From contig CASGDQ010000029.1 of the NCBI GenBank assembly GCA_949300325.1, positions 1 to 48,471 on the forward strand: DNA of 48,471 bases. Reading direction: 5' to 3'. Of this stretch, positions 25,127-33,360 are shown one piece after another. The notes below the pieces were generated by a model. That model did not search any database. It was given only the letters and a program-made list of their open reading frames with translations, and had not been told where the DNA came from. The stretch is from an uncultured Spirochaetales bacterium. GTDB taxonomy: Bacteria > Spirochaetota > Spirochaetia > Sphaerochaetales > Sphaerochaetaceae. How positions within the stretch are numbered: position 1 is the first letter of the stretch; the number at the start of each line of letters is the position of its first letter. Both the position numbers and the translations under genes were made by a program.

Positions 25127-25160
25127 AGAGGCGGCCTCAAATATAAAACATCGCAAATAC

Positions 25161-25190
25161 AAAAAAAATAACTCCAGCAACAGGAGTTAT
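25161..25190 (-). terminator. Intrinsic terminator after the tRNA gene
   Basis: Read on the minus strand, ATAACTCC (25190-25183), a 7-base loop, GGAGTTAT (25175-25168), then a run of T residues (25167-25161). Confidence 0.9.
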
Positions 25191-25194
25191 AATA

Positions 25195-25267
25195 TAGCAG
25201 GGGTAGGACTCGAACCTACGGCCTCCGGGTTATGAGCCCGACGAGCTGCCAACTGCTCTACCCTGCG
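25195..25267 (-). tRNA. Initiator tRNA-Met (CAT)
   Basis: A complete cloverleaf: acceptor CGCAGGG/CCCTGCT, D arm GAGC/GCTC, anticodon loop CTCATAA with CAT, T arm GTAGG-TTCGAGT-CCTAC, and discriminator A. The three consecutive G-C pairs at the base of the anticodon stem (GGG/CCC) and the unpaired 1-72 position mark it as the initiator rather than elongator species. Position 1-72 is C-U instead of the common C-A. The CCA end is not encoded. Confidence 0.93.
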
Positions 25268-25282
25268 TCGATAAGCCTAGTT

Positions 25283-25311
25283 AAAGTACCTTACAATAAG
25301 ATTTATGTCAA
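25283..25311 (-). promoter_or_regulatory. Promoter of the initiator tRNA gene
   Basis: Perfect TTGACA (25311-25306), a 17-base spacer and TACTTT (25288-25283) place the transcription start about ten bases before the tRNA 5' end. Confidence 0.6.
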
Positions 25312-25376
25312 TAGAACAGTAAAAATTTATTCAGGAAATGCGCAATTTGAATGGATAATTGATATCAATCTTATTT

Positions 25377-25405
25377 TTTGTATACAAACTTAAAATTTGT
25401 ATAAA
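25377..25405 (+). promoter_or_regulatory. GntR-type operator overlapping the promoter of the kdu operon
   Basis: The perfect 12-base palindrome TTTGTATACAAA (25377-25388) is followed 19 bases later by a partial copy, TTTGTATAAA (25396-25405). TTGTAT (25378-25383), 16 bases, then TATAAA (25400-25405) is a plausible promoter, so both sites overlap promoter elements. The sequence resembles known operators of FCD-type GntR hexuronate regulators (ExuR/UxuR class), suggesting that the adjacent regulator represses itself, kduI and kduD. Confidence 0.6.
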
Positions 25406-25461
25406 ATTTTTCTTTACAAATCTGAAAATGCACCTTATCCTATAGCCATAGGAAAGAAAAC

Positions 25462-26136
25462 ATGGTCAAAGACATGACAAGCTACATCTACGATACCCTG
25501 AGGGATGAGATACTCTCCCTCGTGCTCAAGCCCGGGGATGATATGGCTGAAAACAGGATCTGCGAAAGGTTTTCTTCCAGCCGCACGCCTGTGCGCACAG
25601 CGATACAGAGGCTGAGCGATGCGGGCCTGGTGGATATCGCCCCATACCAGTATACGAAGGTGTCGCTGATCGACTTCAGCATCGCCAAGCAGATGATTTT
25701 CCTCCGATCAGTTGTCGAGGCGAAAATCCTTAAAGCGCTGATGAAGCAGGCTGACGCATTCATGATAGAGGATCTCGAGCATATAATAAGGAAGCAGGAG
25801 ATACTGCTGTCCTCGAATTTCGAGGCGCCCGCATTCTATGCGCTCGATACCGCCTTCCACAGCTATTTCTTTTCCAAGACGGACAATGCCTATATCTGGT
25901 CCATGCTGCAGAACAACGTGCACTACACCAGGCTGAGGATGCTGGACATAGTGGAAGTAAAGGACTTCATCTCGATAGTCGACGAGCATAAGAAAATGCT
26001 TGCCATGATAAGGCAGAGGGACGAGAAGGATGCCGAGGGGATCATCTCCTGCCACCTTGAGGGCGGCATCAGGCGAATAAGGGAAAGGAGCAACGGACGC
26101 TACTCCGGATATTTTAGAAATTATAATAAGGAATGA
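25462..26136 (+). CDS. GntR family regulator, FadR/FCD subgroup
   Basis: A 224-residue regulator. The winged helix covers residues ~5-70 ('IYDTLRDEILSLVLKPGD', 'RFSSSRTPVRTAIQRLSDAGL'). The all-helical FCD ligand domain follows, with likely metal/ligand His residues in 'DTAFHSYFF', 'VDEHKKMLAMI' and 'SCHLEGGI'. Members near uronate genes respond to sugar acids. It is the first gene of the operon with kduI (17-base gap) and kduD, and a GntR-type palindrome sits in its promoter. GGAAAG precedes the ATG. It probably represses the operon until a kdu-pathway intermediate accumulates; the ligand is inferred from context. Confidence 0.88.
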   Translation: MVKDMTSYIYDTLRDEILSLVLKPGDDMAENRICERFSSSRTPVRTAIQRLSDAGLVDIAPYQYTKVSLIDFSIAKQMIFLRSVVEAKILKALMKQADAFMIEDLEHIIRKQEILLSSNFEAPAFYALDTAFHSYFFSKTDNAYIWSMLQNNVHYTRLRMLDIVEVKDFISIVDEHKKMLAMIRQRDEKDAEGIISCHLEGGIRRIRERSNGRYSGYFRNYNKE

Positions 26137-26153
26137 TAGATAAGGAGAAAACC

Positions 26154-26996
26154 ATGGATATCCGCTATTCAACAGGAAAAGAGCCATTCAAGAGAATGAC
26201 AACGGATGAACTCAGGGATGAGTTTTTGATCAAGGACATCTTCAGGGCCGATGATGTTTCCGCAGTATACTCCCACGTCGACAGGATCGTCGTCATGGGG
26301 GCCATGCCGGTTTCAGGCGAGCTCAAGGCAGACAAGAACATCGACTGCTGGAAAAACTTCGGAGCGCACTATCTTCTTGAAAGAAGGGAGATGGGAGTAA
26401 TCAACATCGGCGGAGACGGATACATCAAGGCCGACGGCAAGCAGTTCAAGATGAACAACTACGACTGCCTTTACATCCCGATGGGAACAAAAGAGGTCGT
26501 CTTCGGCTCGAACAGCAAGGAAAAACCGGCAAAATTCTACATCTGCACCACCCCTGCCCATAAGGCATGCCCGCTTGTGCACATCCCCTATGAGAAGGCG
26601 ATCCACAAGCACCTCGGCTCGCAGAGCACCAGCAACGAGAGGACCATCAACCAGTACATCCATCCGGATGTGCTCGAGACCTGCCAGCTCTCGATGGGGC
26701 TGACCCATCTTGAGGAGGGATCTGTATGGAACACCATGCCTGTGCACACCCACGAAAGAAGGATGGAGGTATATTTCTACTTCGACATAAAGGAAAACGA
26801 TGTGGTGTTCCATTTCATGGGCGAGCCTTCGGAGACAAAGCACATAATCATGCACAACGACGAGGCTGTGATCAACCCGAGCTGGTCGATCCACTCCGGA
26901 TGCGGCACGAGCAACTACACATTCATCTGGTCGATGTGCGGCGAGAACAGGGCCTATGACGACCAGGACTGGATTGAAACAAAAGATTTGAGATAA
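26154..26996 (+). CDS. kduI: 5-dehydro-4-deoxy-D-glucuronate isomerase
   Basis: A 280-residue cupin enzyme that interconverts 5-dehydro-4-deoxy-D-glucuronate and 3-deoxy-D-glycero-2,5-hexodiulosonate in breakdown of pectin or glycosaminoglycan unsaturated uronates. The length equals that of known KduI proteins. The zinc site is visible in 'MPVHTHERRMEVYFYF' (His, His, Glu) and a later His in 'NPSWSIHSGCGTSNYTFIWS'. ATG 26154 follows AAGGAG; the longer frame from 26133 overlaps the regulator and lacks a site. It is cytoplasmic, and the product is passed to KduD, the next gene. Confidence 0.95.
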   Translation: MDIRYSTGKEPFKRMTTDELRDEFLIKDIFRADDVSAVYSHVDRIVVMGAMPVSGELKADKNIDCWKNFGAHYLLERREMGVINIGGDGYIKADGKQFKMNNYDCLYIPMGTKEVVFGSNSKEKPAKFYICTTPAHKACPLVHIPYEKAIHKHLGSQSTSNERTINQYIHPDVLETCQLSMGLTHLEEGSVWNTMPVHTHERRMEVYFYFDIKENDVVFHFMGEPSETKHIIMHNDEAVINPSWSIHSGCGTSNYTFIWSMCGENRAYDDQDWIETKDLR

Positions 26997-27014
26997 CAAT
27001 AGGAGAACGTAATT

Positions 27015-27800
27015 ATGAAAATGAGTGATTTCTCCCTTAAAGGGAAAGTGGCATGGGTCACCGGAGCTTCCTACGGGATCGGATTCGCAATCGCCTCGGC
27101 ATTCCATGAAGCAGGAGCCAAGGTGGTGTTCAACGACATCAACCAGGAGTTTGTGAACAAGGGGCTTGCCTCTTACAAGGAAGCCGGAATCGATGCAGCA
27201 GGGTACGTCTGCGACGTAACCGACGAGGCTGCAGTGGCCGAGACAGCGAAGAAGATCGTCGACGAGTTCGGCTCAATCGACATCCTCGTGAACAATGCAG
27301 GCATCATCAAGAGGATCCCGATGCTCGAGATGAGCGCTTCCGATTTCAGGAAGGTCATCGATGTCGACCTCAACGCACCGTTCATCGTATCAAAGGCCGT
27401 CATCCCCTACATGATTGAAAAGGGCCACGGAAAGATCATCAACATCTGCTCCATGATGAGCGAGCTCGGAAGAGAGACTGTAAGCGCCTATGCCGCGGCA
27501 AAGGGCGGACTCAAGATGCTCACCAGGAACATCGCCAGCGAATACGGAGCATACAACATCCAGTGCAACGGCATCGGACCTGGATACATCGAGACTCCGC
27601 AGACCGCTCCTTTAAGGACCCCGGGACACCCCTTCAACGAGTTCATCCTCGCAAAAACCCCTGCAAACCGCTGGGGCAAGACAGAAGACCTCCAGGGACC
27701 GGCTGTGTTCCTTGCAAGCGATGCATCCAACTTCGTCAACGGCCATGTGCTTTACGTCGACGGCGGAATCCTTGCATACATCGGCAAGCAGCCCCAGTAA
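27015..27800 (+). CDS. kduD: 2-dehydro-3-deoxy-D-gluconate 5-dehydrogenase (SDR)
   Basis: A 261-residue short-chain dehydrogenase. The cofactor motif is TGASYGIG, followed by NNAG and a catalytic Ser...YxxxK ('CSMMSEL', 'YAAAKGG'). It would reduce the diketone made by KduI to 2-keto-3-deoxygluconate with NAD(P)H. The gene starts 18 bases after kduI with an AGGAGA site, and an inverted-repeat terminator follows. Other SDR activities such as gluconate 5-dehydrogenase are possible from sequence alone; adjacency to kduI makes KduD the best call. Kinase and aldolase for the next steps are not in this window. Confidence 0.9.
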   Translation: MKMSDFSLKGKVAWVTGASYGIGFAIASAFHEAGAKVVFNDINQEFVNKGLASYKEAGIDAAGYVCDVTDEAAVAETAKKIVDEFGSIDILVNNAGIIKRIPMLEMSASDFRKVIDVDLNAPFIVSKAVIPYMIEKGHGKIINICSMMSELGRETVSAYAAAKGGLKMLTRNIASEYGAYNIQCNGIGPGYIETPQTAPLRTPGHPFNEFILAKTPANRWGKTEDLQGPAVFLASDASNFVNGHVLYVDGGILAYIGKQPQ

Positions 27801-27819
27801 CGCCTGGAGCTTTGAATGA

Positions 27820-27844
27820 GGCCTGCCTCCGGGCAGGCCGTTTT
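27820..27844 (+). terminator. Terminator after kduD
   Basis: GGCCTGCC (27820-27827), loop TCCG, GGCAGGCC (27832-27839), then GTTTT. It sits between the convergent kduD and UvrA-like genes. Confidence 0.8.
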
Positions 27845-27847
27845 CAT

Positions 27848-30325
27848 TCAGATATATTTGCCTGTGATCGAGCTTGTGCAGGCTTTTATCGCAGAGGGAG
27901 GGCCGGATGCGACGATGCATCCCCCCTCATATCCTCCTTTAGGGCCCATGTCGATTATGTAATCGGCCTTCCTTATGACATCGAGGTCATGCTCTATTAC
28001 AATCACTGTCGCCCCGTTGTCGATAAGGCTCTGGAAAACCTTCATCAGCGTCTGGACATCAAGAGGATGCAGCCCTATCGTAGGCTCGTCGAAAACAAAG
28101 ACGGAATCGCTCTGGCTGCGCCCCATCTCGCTTGCCAGCTTGAGCCGCTGGGCCTCTCCGCCAGAAAGCCCCGGGGTCTCCTCACCGAGCGTCAGATATC
28201 CAAGCCCGAGCCCGCGGAGTATCTCAAGACGCTCTGTGATGAGCTTATGGCCCGTAATAGCCTCCAAGGCGCCGTTCACATCCATCGCCATGAGCTCGTT
28301 CAAAGAATACTCCTCTCCCATGGCGTTGACATACTTGATCTTCTCAATGTCCTTGCTGTAACGCGAGCCTTTGCATTCCGGGCATGGGATGTCCACATCA
28401 GGAAGGAATTGCACATCCAGGCTCACAGAGCCCGTGCCGTCGCATACAGGGCAGCGGAGCTTTCCGGTGTTGTAGGAGAAATCGCCTGCCTTATATCCCT
28501 GCTCCTTCGATTTGGCAAGCCTTGCAAACATCTTTCTGAGCTCATCATGCACATTGGCATAGGTTGCAACAGTAGAGCGTATGTTTATCCCTATCGGGGT
28601 CGCATCTATGAGCTTGACATGCTTGATCCCTTCCGCTTTTAAAGCCTTGACATGAGGCGGGAGCTTTCCGCCTTTTACCAAGGCCTCCAAGGCAGGAACA
28701 AGGCTTTCAAGTATCATCGTCGTCTTCCCGCTTCCAGATACGCCGGTTATGACGGAAAGGCGTCCCTTCGGGAAATCCGCCTCTAGAGGCTTGACAGTAT
28801 GGATGCAGTCTGTAGAGAGATGTATTCTCCCGATGGAAAAAAGTTTTTCAGGATCATATTCTCCACATCCTGCAGCTCCGGCTTTGATGCTGAGAAACGG
28901 AGCGATCATCGAATCCTTGTTTCTCATGATATTTCCGATATTCCCCTCTGCTATTACATATCCGCCCTTAGCTCCGGCCTCAGGCCCAAGCTCTATCATC
29001 CAGTCTGCGGCTTTCAATATCTGTATGTCATGGTCGACGAGCACGACGGAATTGCCATCCTTGACAAGATCGTCGATCACAGCCTTCAGGCCTTCGATAT
29101 TATCAGGATGAAGCCCGATCGACGGCTCGTCCAATACATAAAGGACCCCGGTGGTCCTGTTTCTCACCGCACGGGCAAGCTGCACCCTCTGCCTTTCTCC
29201 TGTGGATAGGGTGTTGGAAGCCCTGTCCAAAGCAAGATAGCCAAGCCCGAGGTCCAAAAGCCGGCGGGCGTTATCAAGAAAGGATTCTACGATGTTCTCT
29301 GCCATCGGACGCATCTCGCAAGGAAGCGATGGCGGAACCGACTTCACCCATTCTGACGCATTTGAAAGCGTCATCGCCGTCACATCGGCAAGACTGAGGC
29401 CGAGGATTCTCGGCGCACGGGCCTTTTCTGAAAGCCTGGTGCCATGGCAGTCGGGACAGCTGTCCATCTTAAGGAATTTCTCCACCCTCTTCATGCCCGC
29501 CTCGTCCTTCACCTTTGAAAGGGCGTTCTCCACCGTGCGGACCGCGCTGTAATATGTGAAATCCAGCTCGGCAAAGTCCTCTCCTTTTTTTGATTTGTAA
29601 AGGATATGCTTTTTCACCGCAGGCCCGTCATAGACGATCTCCTTCTCTTCAGCAGTAAGATCTTTAAAAGGTATGTCGGTCCTCACTCCCATGGCTCTGC
29701 AGACATCCACCATCAAAGACCACATGAGCGAATTCCAAGGGGCCACCGCACCGTTTTCTATCGAAAGCGACGGATCTGGAACGAGTGAGGATATATCCAC
29801 GGTCCTGATGATTCCGGTGCCGTCGCATCTTCTGCAGGCGCCATAGCTGTTGAAAGCCAGATCCTCCGCGCTGGGGCCGTAGAAATGCGCACCGCATACG
29901 GGGCAGACATATTCGCTGCCGAGCGCCACGTTCATCGACGGAGCCATATAATGGCCGTTCGGACACGGGTGGGAAGCAAGACGGGAAAACATCAGGCGCA
30001 GGGAATTGAGAAGCTCGCTGCTGGTGCCGAAGGTGCTCCGTATTCCGGGCACGCCCGGCCTTTGGCGCAAAGCCAGGGCGGCAGGGATATAAAGCACATC
30101 ATCCACAAGGGCGCGCTCAGCCTGCGTCATGCGCCTCCGGGTATATGTGGAAAGGCTTTCAAGATACCGCCTGGAGCCTTCTGCATACAGTATGCCCAGG
30201 GCAAGGGAGGATTTGCCGGATCCGGATACCCCGGCTATGGCAACCTTCTTATTAAGAGGGATATCGACATTGATATTCTTAAGATTATGGACCTTCGCAC
30301 CGATGACTTTAATATTCTCTATCAT
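27848..30325 (-). CDS. Short UvrA paralogue (excinuclease-like ABC ATPase)
   Basis: An 825-residue tandem ABC ATPase of the UvrA family. Walker A motifs are GVSGSGKSS and GVSGSGKTT. The signatures are 'LSTGERQRVQLARAV' (with Thr replacing the second Gly position of LSGGE) and 'LSGGEAQRLKLASEM', each followed by a 'DEPSIGLHP' or 'DEPTIGLHP' block. Zinc-finger cysteines are present ('CPVCGAHF', 'CRRCDGTG', 'CPVCDGTG', 'CPECKGSRY'). It is about 115 residues shorter than canonical UvrA (~940), and the segment that normally binds UvrB appears reduced. Such paralogues are linked to damage tolerance or drug resistance rather than core repair. The flanking uronate genes give no functional hint. Confidence 0.85.
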   Translation of the reverse strand: MIENIKVIGAKVHNLKNINVDIPLNKKVAIAGVSGSGKSSLALGILYAEGSRRYLESLSTYTRRRMTQAERALVDDVLYIPAALALRQRPGVPGIRSTFGTSSELLNSLRLMFSRLASHPCPNGHYMAPSMNVALGSEYVCPVCGAHFYGPSAEDLAFNSYGACRRCDGTGIIRTVDISSLVPDPSLSIENGAVAPWNSLMWSLMVDVCRAMGVRTDIPFKDLTAEEKEIVYDGPAVKKHILYKSKKGEDFAELDFTYYSAVRTVENALSKVKDEAGMKRVEKFLKMDSCPDCHGTRLSEKARAPRILGLSLADVTAMTLSNASEWVKSVPPSLPCEMRPMAENIVESFLDNARRLLDLGLGYLALDRASNTLSTGERQRVQLARAVRNRTTGVLYVLDEPSIGLHPDNIEGLKAVIDDLVKDGNSVVLVDHDIQILKAADWMIELGPEAGAKGGYVIAEGNIGNIMRNKDSMIAPFLSIKAGAAGCGEYDPEKLFSIGRIHLSTDCIHTVKPLEADFPKGRLSVITGVSGSGKTTMILESLVPALEALVKGGKLPPHVKALKAEGIKHVKLIDATPIGINIRSTVATYANVHDELRKMFARLAKSKEQGYKAGDFSYNTGKLRCPVCDGTGSVSLDVQFLPDVDIPCPECKGSRYSKDIEKIKYVNAMGEEYSLNELMAMDVNGALEAITGHKLITERLEILRGLGLGYLTLGEETPGLSGGEAQRLKLASEMGRSQSDSVFVFDEPTIGLHPLDVQTLMKVFQSLIDNGATVIVIEHDLDVIRKADYIIDMGPKGGYEGGCIVASGPPSAIKACTSSITGKYI

Positions 30326-30400
30326 GATGCATGATTATATTTCATAATCGCGGTCCATGACACTGCATCCGCATGGTTTTCCGCCAATTGCGGATGAAAA

Positions 30401-30931
30401 TCATTTCTTGCAGAGGTCGATGCACTTCTCTTTTCCAAGATGTGCGGCAATAAAGGACCACCACAGGGCATCATCCCCTTCCTTCATAGAGGAATACGGA
30501 AGTATGAAGCCACGCTCGCTTGTGATGAAAAGATAGATTGCATCAGCACTTCTGTAGGCCTTCCAGGCATCCTTCCACTTGTAAGAGGCATGCTCCTTTT
30601 CATTGCTAACAATGATTCCATCTGCTTTATCGGCCAATTCGACATTGTAAACATTTCTCGGCGGATCAAGCTTCTGGAGCTTCACCTGTTTCTTCAGGGA
30701 GCTGAAGAATGTGGTGAAGTATATCACAGGCATCCCCAGCCCGATTACAGCCAGCACAACGCCCAGAAGCACCGCGCCGTCTATGCTGTGCATCAGAAAA
30801 CAGATCAATGCGGAAAAGGTCATTATGGAAGCGAAGATCACCGGGCTTTTCCAATATTTACGGCGGGAGAGTATGTCGAAAACCGTAAAAGAACGGAAGG
30901 TCTTCTCATCCAGATACACGCTCATTTTCAT
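30401..30931 (-). CDS. YcxB-like membrane protein
   Basis: A 176-residue protein with two adjacent membrane helices ('SPVIFASIMTFSALICFLMH', 'GAVLLGVVLAVIGLGMPVIYF') and a C-terminal beta domain containing 'YKWKDAWKAYRSADAIYLFI' and 'GFILPYSSM'. This is the arrangement of YcxB-like proteins, whose function is unknown. ATG 30931 is chosen for its GGAG site six bases upstream. It is divergent from the histidine kinase gene. Confidence 0.7.
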   Translation of the reverse strand: MKMSVYLDEKTFRSFTVFDILSRRKYWKSPVIFASIMTFSALICFLMHSIDGAVLLGVVLAVIGLGMPVIYFTTFFSSLKKQVKLQKLDPPRNVYNVELADKADGIIVSNEKEHASYKWKDAWKAYRSADAIYLFITSERGFILPYSSMKEGDDALWWSFIAAHLGKEKCIDLCKK

Positions 30932-31064
30932 AAAATGCTCCTTCGGCCGCATCCGACGGGCCGCTGTTCTGAACTTACACTACCATGGTATCCTCATTAT
31001 CGCAATATTTACGGGATTTCATTGTGAAAGTATGTTAAAATTCCATCTATACGGAGGCGGGATT

Positions 31065-32603
31065 TTGCATAAGGAGAAGAAAATCAACCATAGCATATTG
31101 TTTCGGACGGTTTTCTTCCTTTCCGTTTTCATCATCGCCCTGGTGGCGGAGCTGGGCATAAACAGGTTCCAGAAGGTAAGGGTCATGGAGCCGCTGGACA
31201 GCGAAATGCACAACATACAGGCCATAAGCGGTTTTCTGCATGCCACAGAGGATGCGGTCTCTCTTTTCGAGAACCACAGATGGGATTACGGCAACCCTGC
31301 CAGCCTGATGTCCGATATCCGGCACGACATAATAACTATGGAAGAGGAGATATCAATAATAGAAAAGGATGTAAAGAAGCTCTCCAGGGAACAGTATCTG
31401 CTTGCAAATGCTGTAAATACCACGTTCCAATACGTGAAAGAGACCACGGAAAGCCTGTTTTCATATCTTCTGAACGGGAATACCTCCGATGCCACAGAGC
31501 TGTATTACGGCAAGCTGGCTCCGGCTTGGGGATATCTTGGAACATATTGCAGGGAGCTTCTCGAGCAGGCGATACTGGACAGCAGGGAGTCGTTTTCCAG
31601 AATCTTGGGGCTCAACGAAACCGTTAATCTGATCGAGAGCATCACATTCACCCTCTGTTCCATTTCAGCCGTCATAGTCATGTTCACCCTCATAAGGATC
31701 TTAAAGGCGATGCTTGCAATGGAGAGGGCGAGCGAGGCGGTAAGCCGATCTGAATTCGGAATACAGGATCTCGATGAGAAAGGCAACGACGAGCTCAGCA
31801 GGCTCGCATCATCCTTCAATGTGATGAAGAGGTCGCTTAAGGAGCGGGTCGAGCTGCTTGAGGAGAAGCAGGAGATGGAAAGCATGCTGCATAGGAAGGA
31901 GACTGAGACACTGGAGCTGCAGAACCTTCTTGAAAGGGAGAAGATGCAGCAGCTCAGAAGCCAGATAAACCCGCATTTCCTCTTCAACACGCTCAATGTC
32001 ATAAAGCATATGGCAGGAAAGGAGGATGCAAAAGAAACGGAAAGGCTCATTGGCGCGCTCGGGAAGCTGTTCCATTATGCGCTCTCAAGCAACGAGCTTC
32101 TTGTGCCCTTGTCCAGGGAAATCATGATCGTAAACGAATTCTACCTGCTCTGCCAGGTCAGATTCGGAGACAAGATAGGCATAAAATGGGATCTTTCTCC
32201 TGAAATCGACCTCACCGAGACGCTTGTGCCGTCGTTCATCCTCCAGCCCATGGTCGAGAATGCGGTCAGGCACGGGCTCGGGCCGAAGGAAGAGGCTGGA
32301 AAGATCAGGATATCGGCAAGAACCGATGGCCAGATGCTATATATAGCGATAGCCGACGACGGAATCGGGATGGATGAGGAAAAGCTTAATGCGATAAAAA
32401 GCAGGCTGTATGATCAGAATGCGGCAGGAGACCACATAGGGCTGTCGAATGTCGCCTGCAGGCTGAGGATGCTCGGAAAAGGGTGCGATCTCAAAATAAA
32501 TTCAGTAAAGGGCAAGGGAACGGAAATCATTCTTACCCTGCCGCTTAAGACAGTAGAGGAAGAAGAGGAGGAGATGGAATATGATCAAGATACTGATAGC
32601 TGA
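31065..32603 (+). CDS. Sensor histidine kinase, LytS/YesM type
   Basis: A 512-residue kinase. TM1 (about residues 10-30) and TM2 (about 190-212) enclose a ~160-residue helical periplasmic sensor. A HAMP-like linker and coiled coil follow, then the phospho-acceptor box 'LRSQINPHFLFNTLN' and a HATPase domain with 'QPMVENAVRHGLGP' and 'IADDGIGM'. I start it at TTG 31065, seven bases after a GGAGG; the long in-frame extension to 30711 is antisense to the YcxB-like gene. It overlaps the response regulator by 23 bases. With the downstream DctP-like lipoprotein it probably senses a TRAP substrate. Confidence 0.9.
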   Translation: MHKEKKINHSILFRTVFFLSVFIIALVAELGINRFQKVRVMEPLDSEMHNIQAISGFLHATEDAVSLFENHRWDYGNPASLMSDIRHDIITMEEEISIIEKDVKKLSREQYLLANAVNTTFQYVKETTESLFSYLLNGNTSDATELYYGKLAPAWGYLGTYCRELLEQAILDSRESFSRILGLNETVNLIESITFTLCSISAVIVMFTLIRILKAMLAMERASEAVSRSEFGIQDLDEKGNDELSRLASSFNVMKRSLKERVELLEEKQEMESMLHRKETETLELQNLLEREKMQQLRSQINPHFLFNTLNVIKHMAGKEDAKETERLIGALGKLFHYALSSNELLVPLSREIMIVNEFYLLCQVRFGDKIGIKWDLSPEIDLTETLVPSFILQPMVENAVRHGLGPKEEAGKIRISARTDGQMLYIAIADDGIGMDEEKLNAIKSRLYDQNAAGDHIGLSNVACRLRMLGKGCDLKINSVKGKGTEIILTLPLKTVEEEEEEMEYDQDTDS

Positions 32604-33360
32604 TGACGAGCACATGGAGCGGGAATTTCTTGAGAAGATCATCTCCTCCCGTTTTGGCAGGAATGCCGAAATAAGGACCGCGGAGAACGGCCGCCTTGCA
32701 GTCACGATAGCAACGCTTTGGAATGCGGATGTGGTCCTGATGGACATAGAGATGCCCGGAATGAACGGGCTGGATGCCGCAAGCGAGATACTCAGGCAGA
32801 AGCCGTCCGTAAAAATCATATTCATAACCGCCTACAGCCTCTTTTCCTATGCTCACGAGGCCCTTAAGCTCGGCGCATCCGATTATATCCTGAAGCCGGT
32901 CGAGGCGGACGATGTCGAAAAAGCCATCAGGAAGGCAAGCGGACAGGTGGAGGCGTACAGGTCGCTTGCAGAGGCTGCAGAAGAGGCAAAAAAGCTCGGA
33001 GAAAACGACGGGCTGGACAAATCAGGACAGCTGATAAGCCGCGTCATGCGGTATCTGCAGCATAATTACATGATGTACGACATCTCGCTCGACTCAGTCG
33101 GGGACATATTGGGGATAAACTCCTCCTATCTTTCCGTGCTGTTCAAGAAATCCACCGGGATCAACTTCGTGGACTATATATCGGATCTGCGCATCAATGC
33201 CGCAAAAGAGCTTTTGAAGGATCCGCTCAAGCCGAATTCGGAGATCGCCAGAAGCGTCGGCTACGAGAGCTCCAGCTATTTTGCCAGGGCTTTCAAGAAG
33301 AAGACCGGAATGACTCCCACGGACTTCAGGAAAATGAGCGCATCGGAGGCAAGAGCATGA
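32581..33360 (+). CDS. Response regulator with AraC-type DNA-binding domain (YesN type)
   Basis: A 259-residue protein. The receiver domain has Asp8-Asp9, phospho-acceptor Asp55 ('LMDIEMPGMNG') and Lys in 'YILKPVE'. After a short linker, residues ~155-255 form two AraC helix-turn-helix units ('GDILGINSSYLSVLFKKSTG', 'IARSVGYESSSYFARAFKK'). GGAGGAGATGG precedes the ATG inside the kinase gene. It likely activates the TRAP operon that begins about 1.2 kb downstream. Its ATGA overlap with the DctP-like gene shows tight coupling of the three parts. Confidence 0.92.
   Translation: MIKILIADDEHMEREFLEKIISSRFGRNAEIRTAENGRLAVTIATLWNADVVLMDIEMPGMNGLDAASEILRQKPSVKIIFITAYSLFSYAHEALKLGASDYILKPVEADDVEKAIRKASGQVEAYRSLAEAAEEAKKLGENDGLDKSGQLISRVMRYLQHNYMMYDISLDSVGDILGINSSYLSVLFKKSTGINFVDYISDLRINAAKELLKDPLKPNSEIARSVGYESSSYFARAFKKKTGMTPTDFRKMSASEARA

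Noticed and set aside
27563..28642. A 359-codon plus-strand open frame across kduD, its terminator and the UvrA-like gene
   Set aside because: It is antisense to well-supported UvrA sequence and crosses kduD and a terminator. Its Arg/His/Pro-rich composition is typical of a shadow frame.
30711..31064. N-terminal extension of the histidine kinase frame
   Set aside because: It is antisense to the YcxB-like gene and gives no plausible protein. TTG 31065 has a GGAGG at the right distance and starts just before the first membrane helix.
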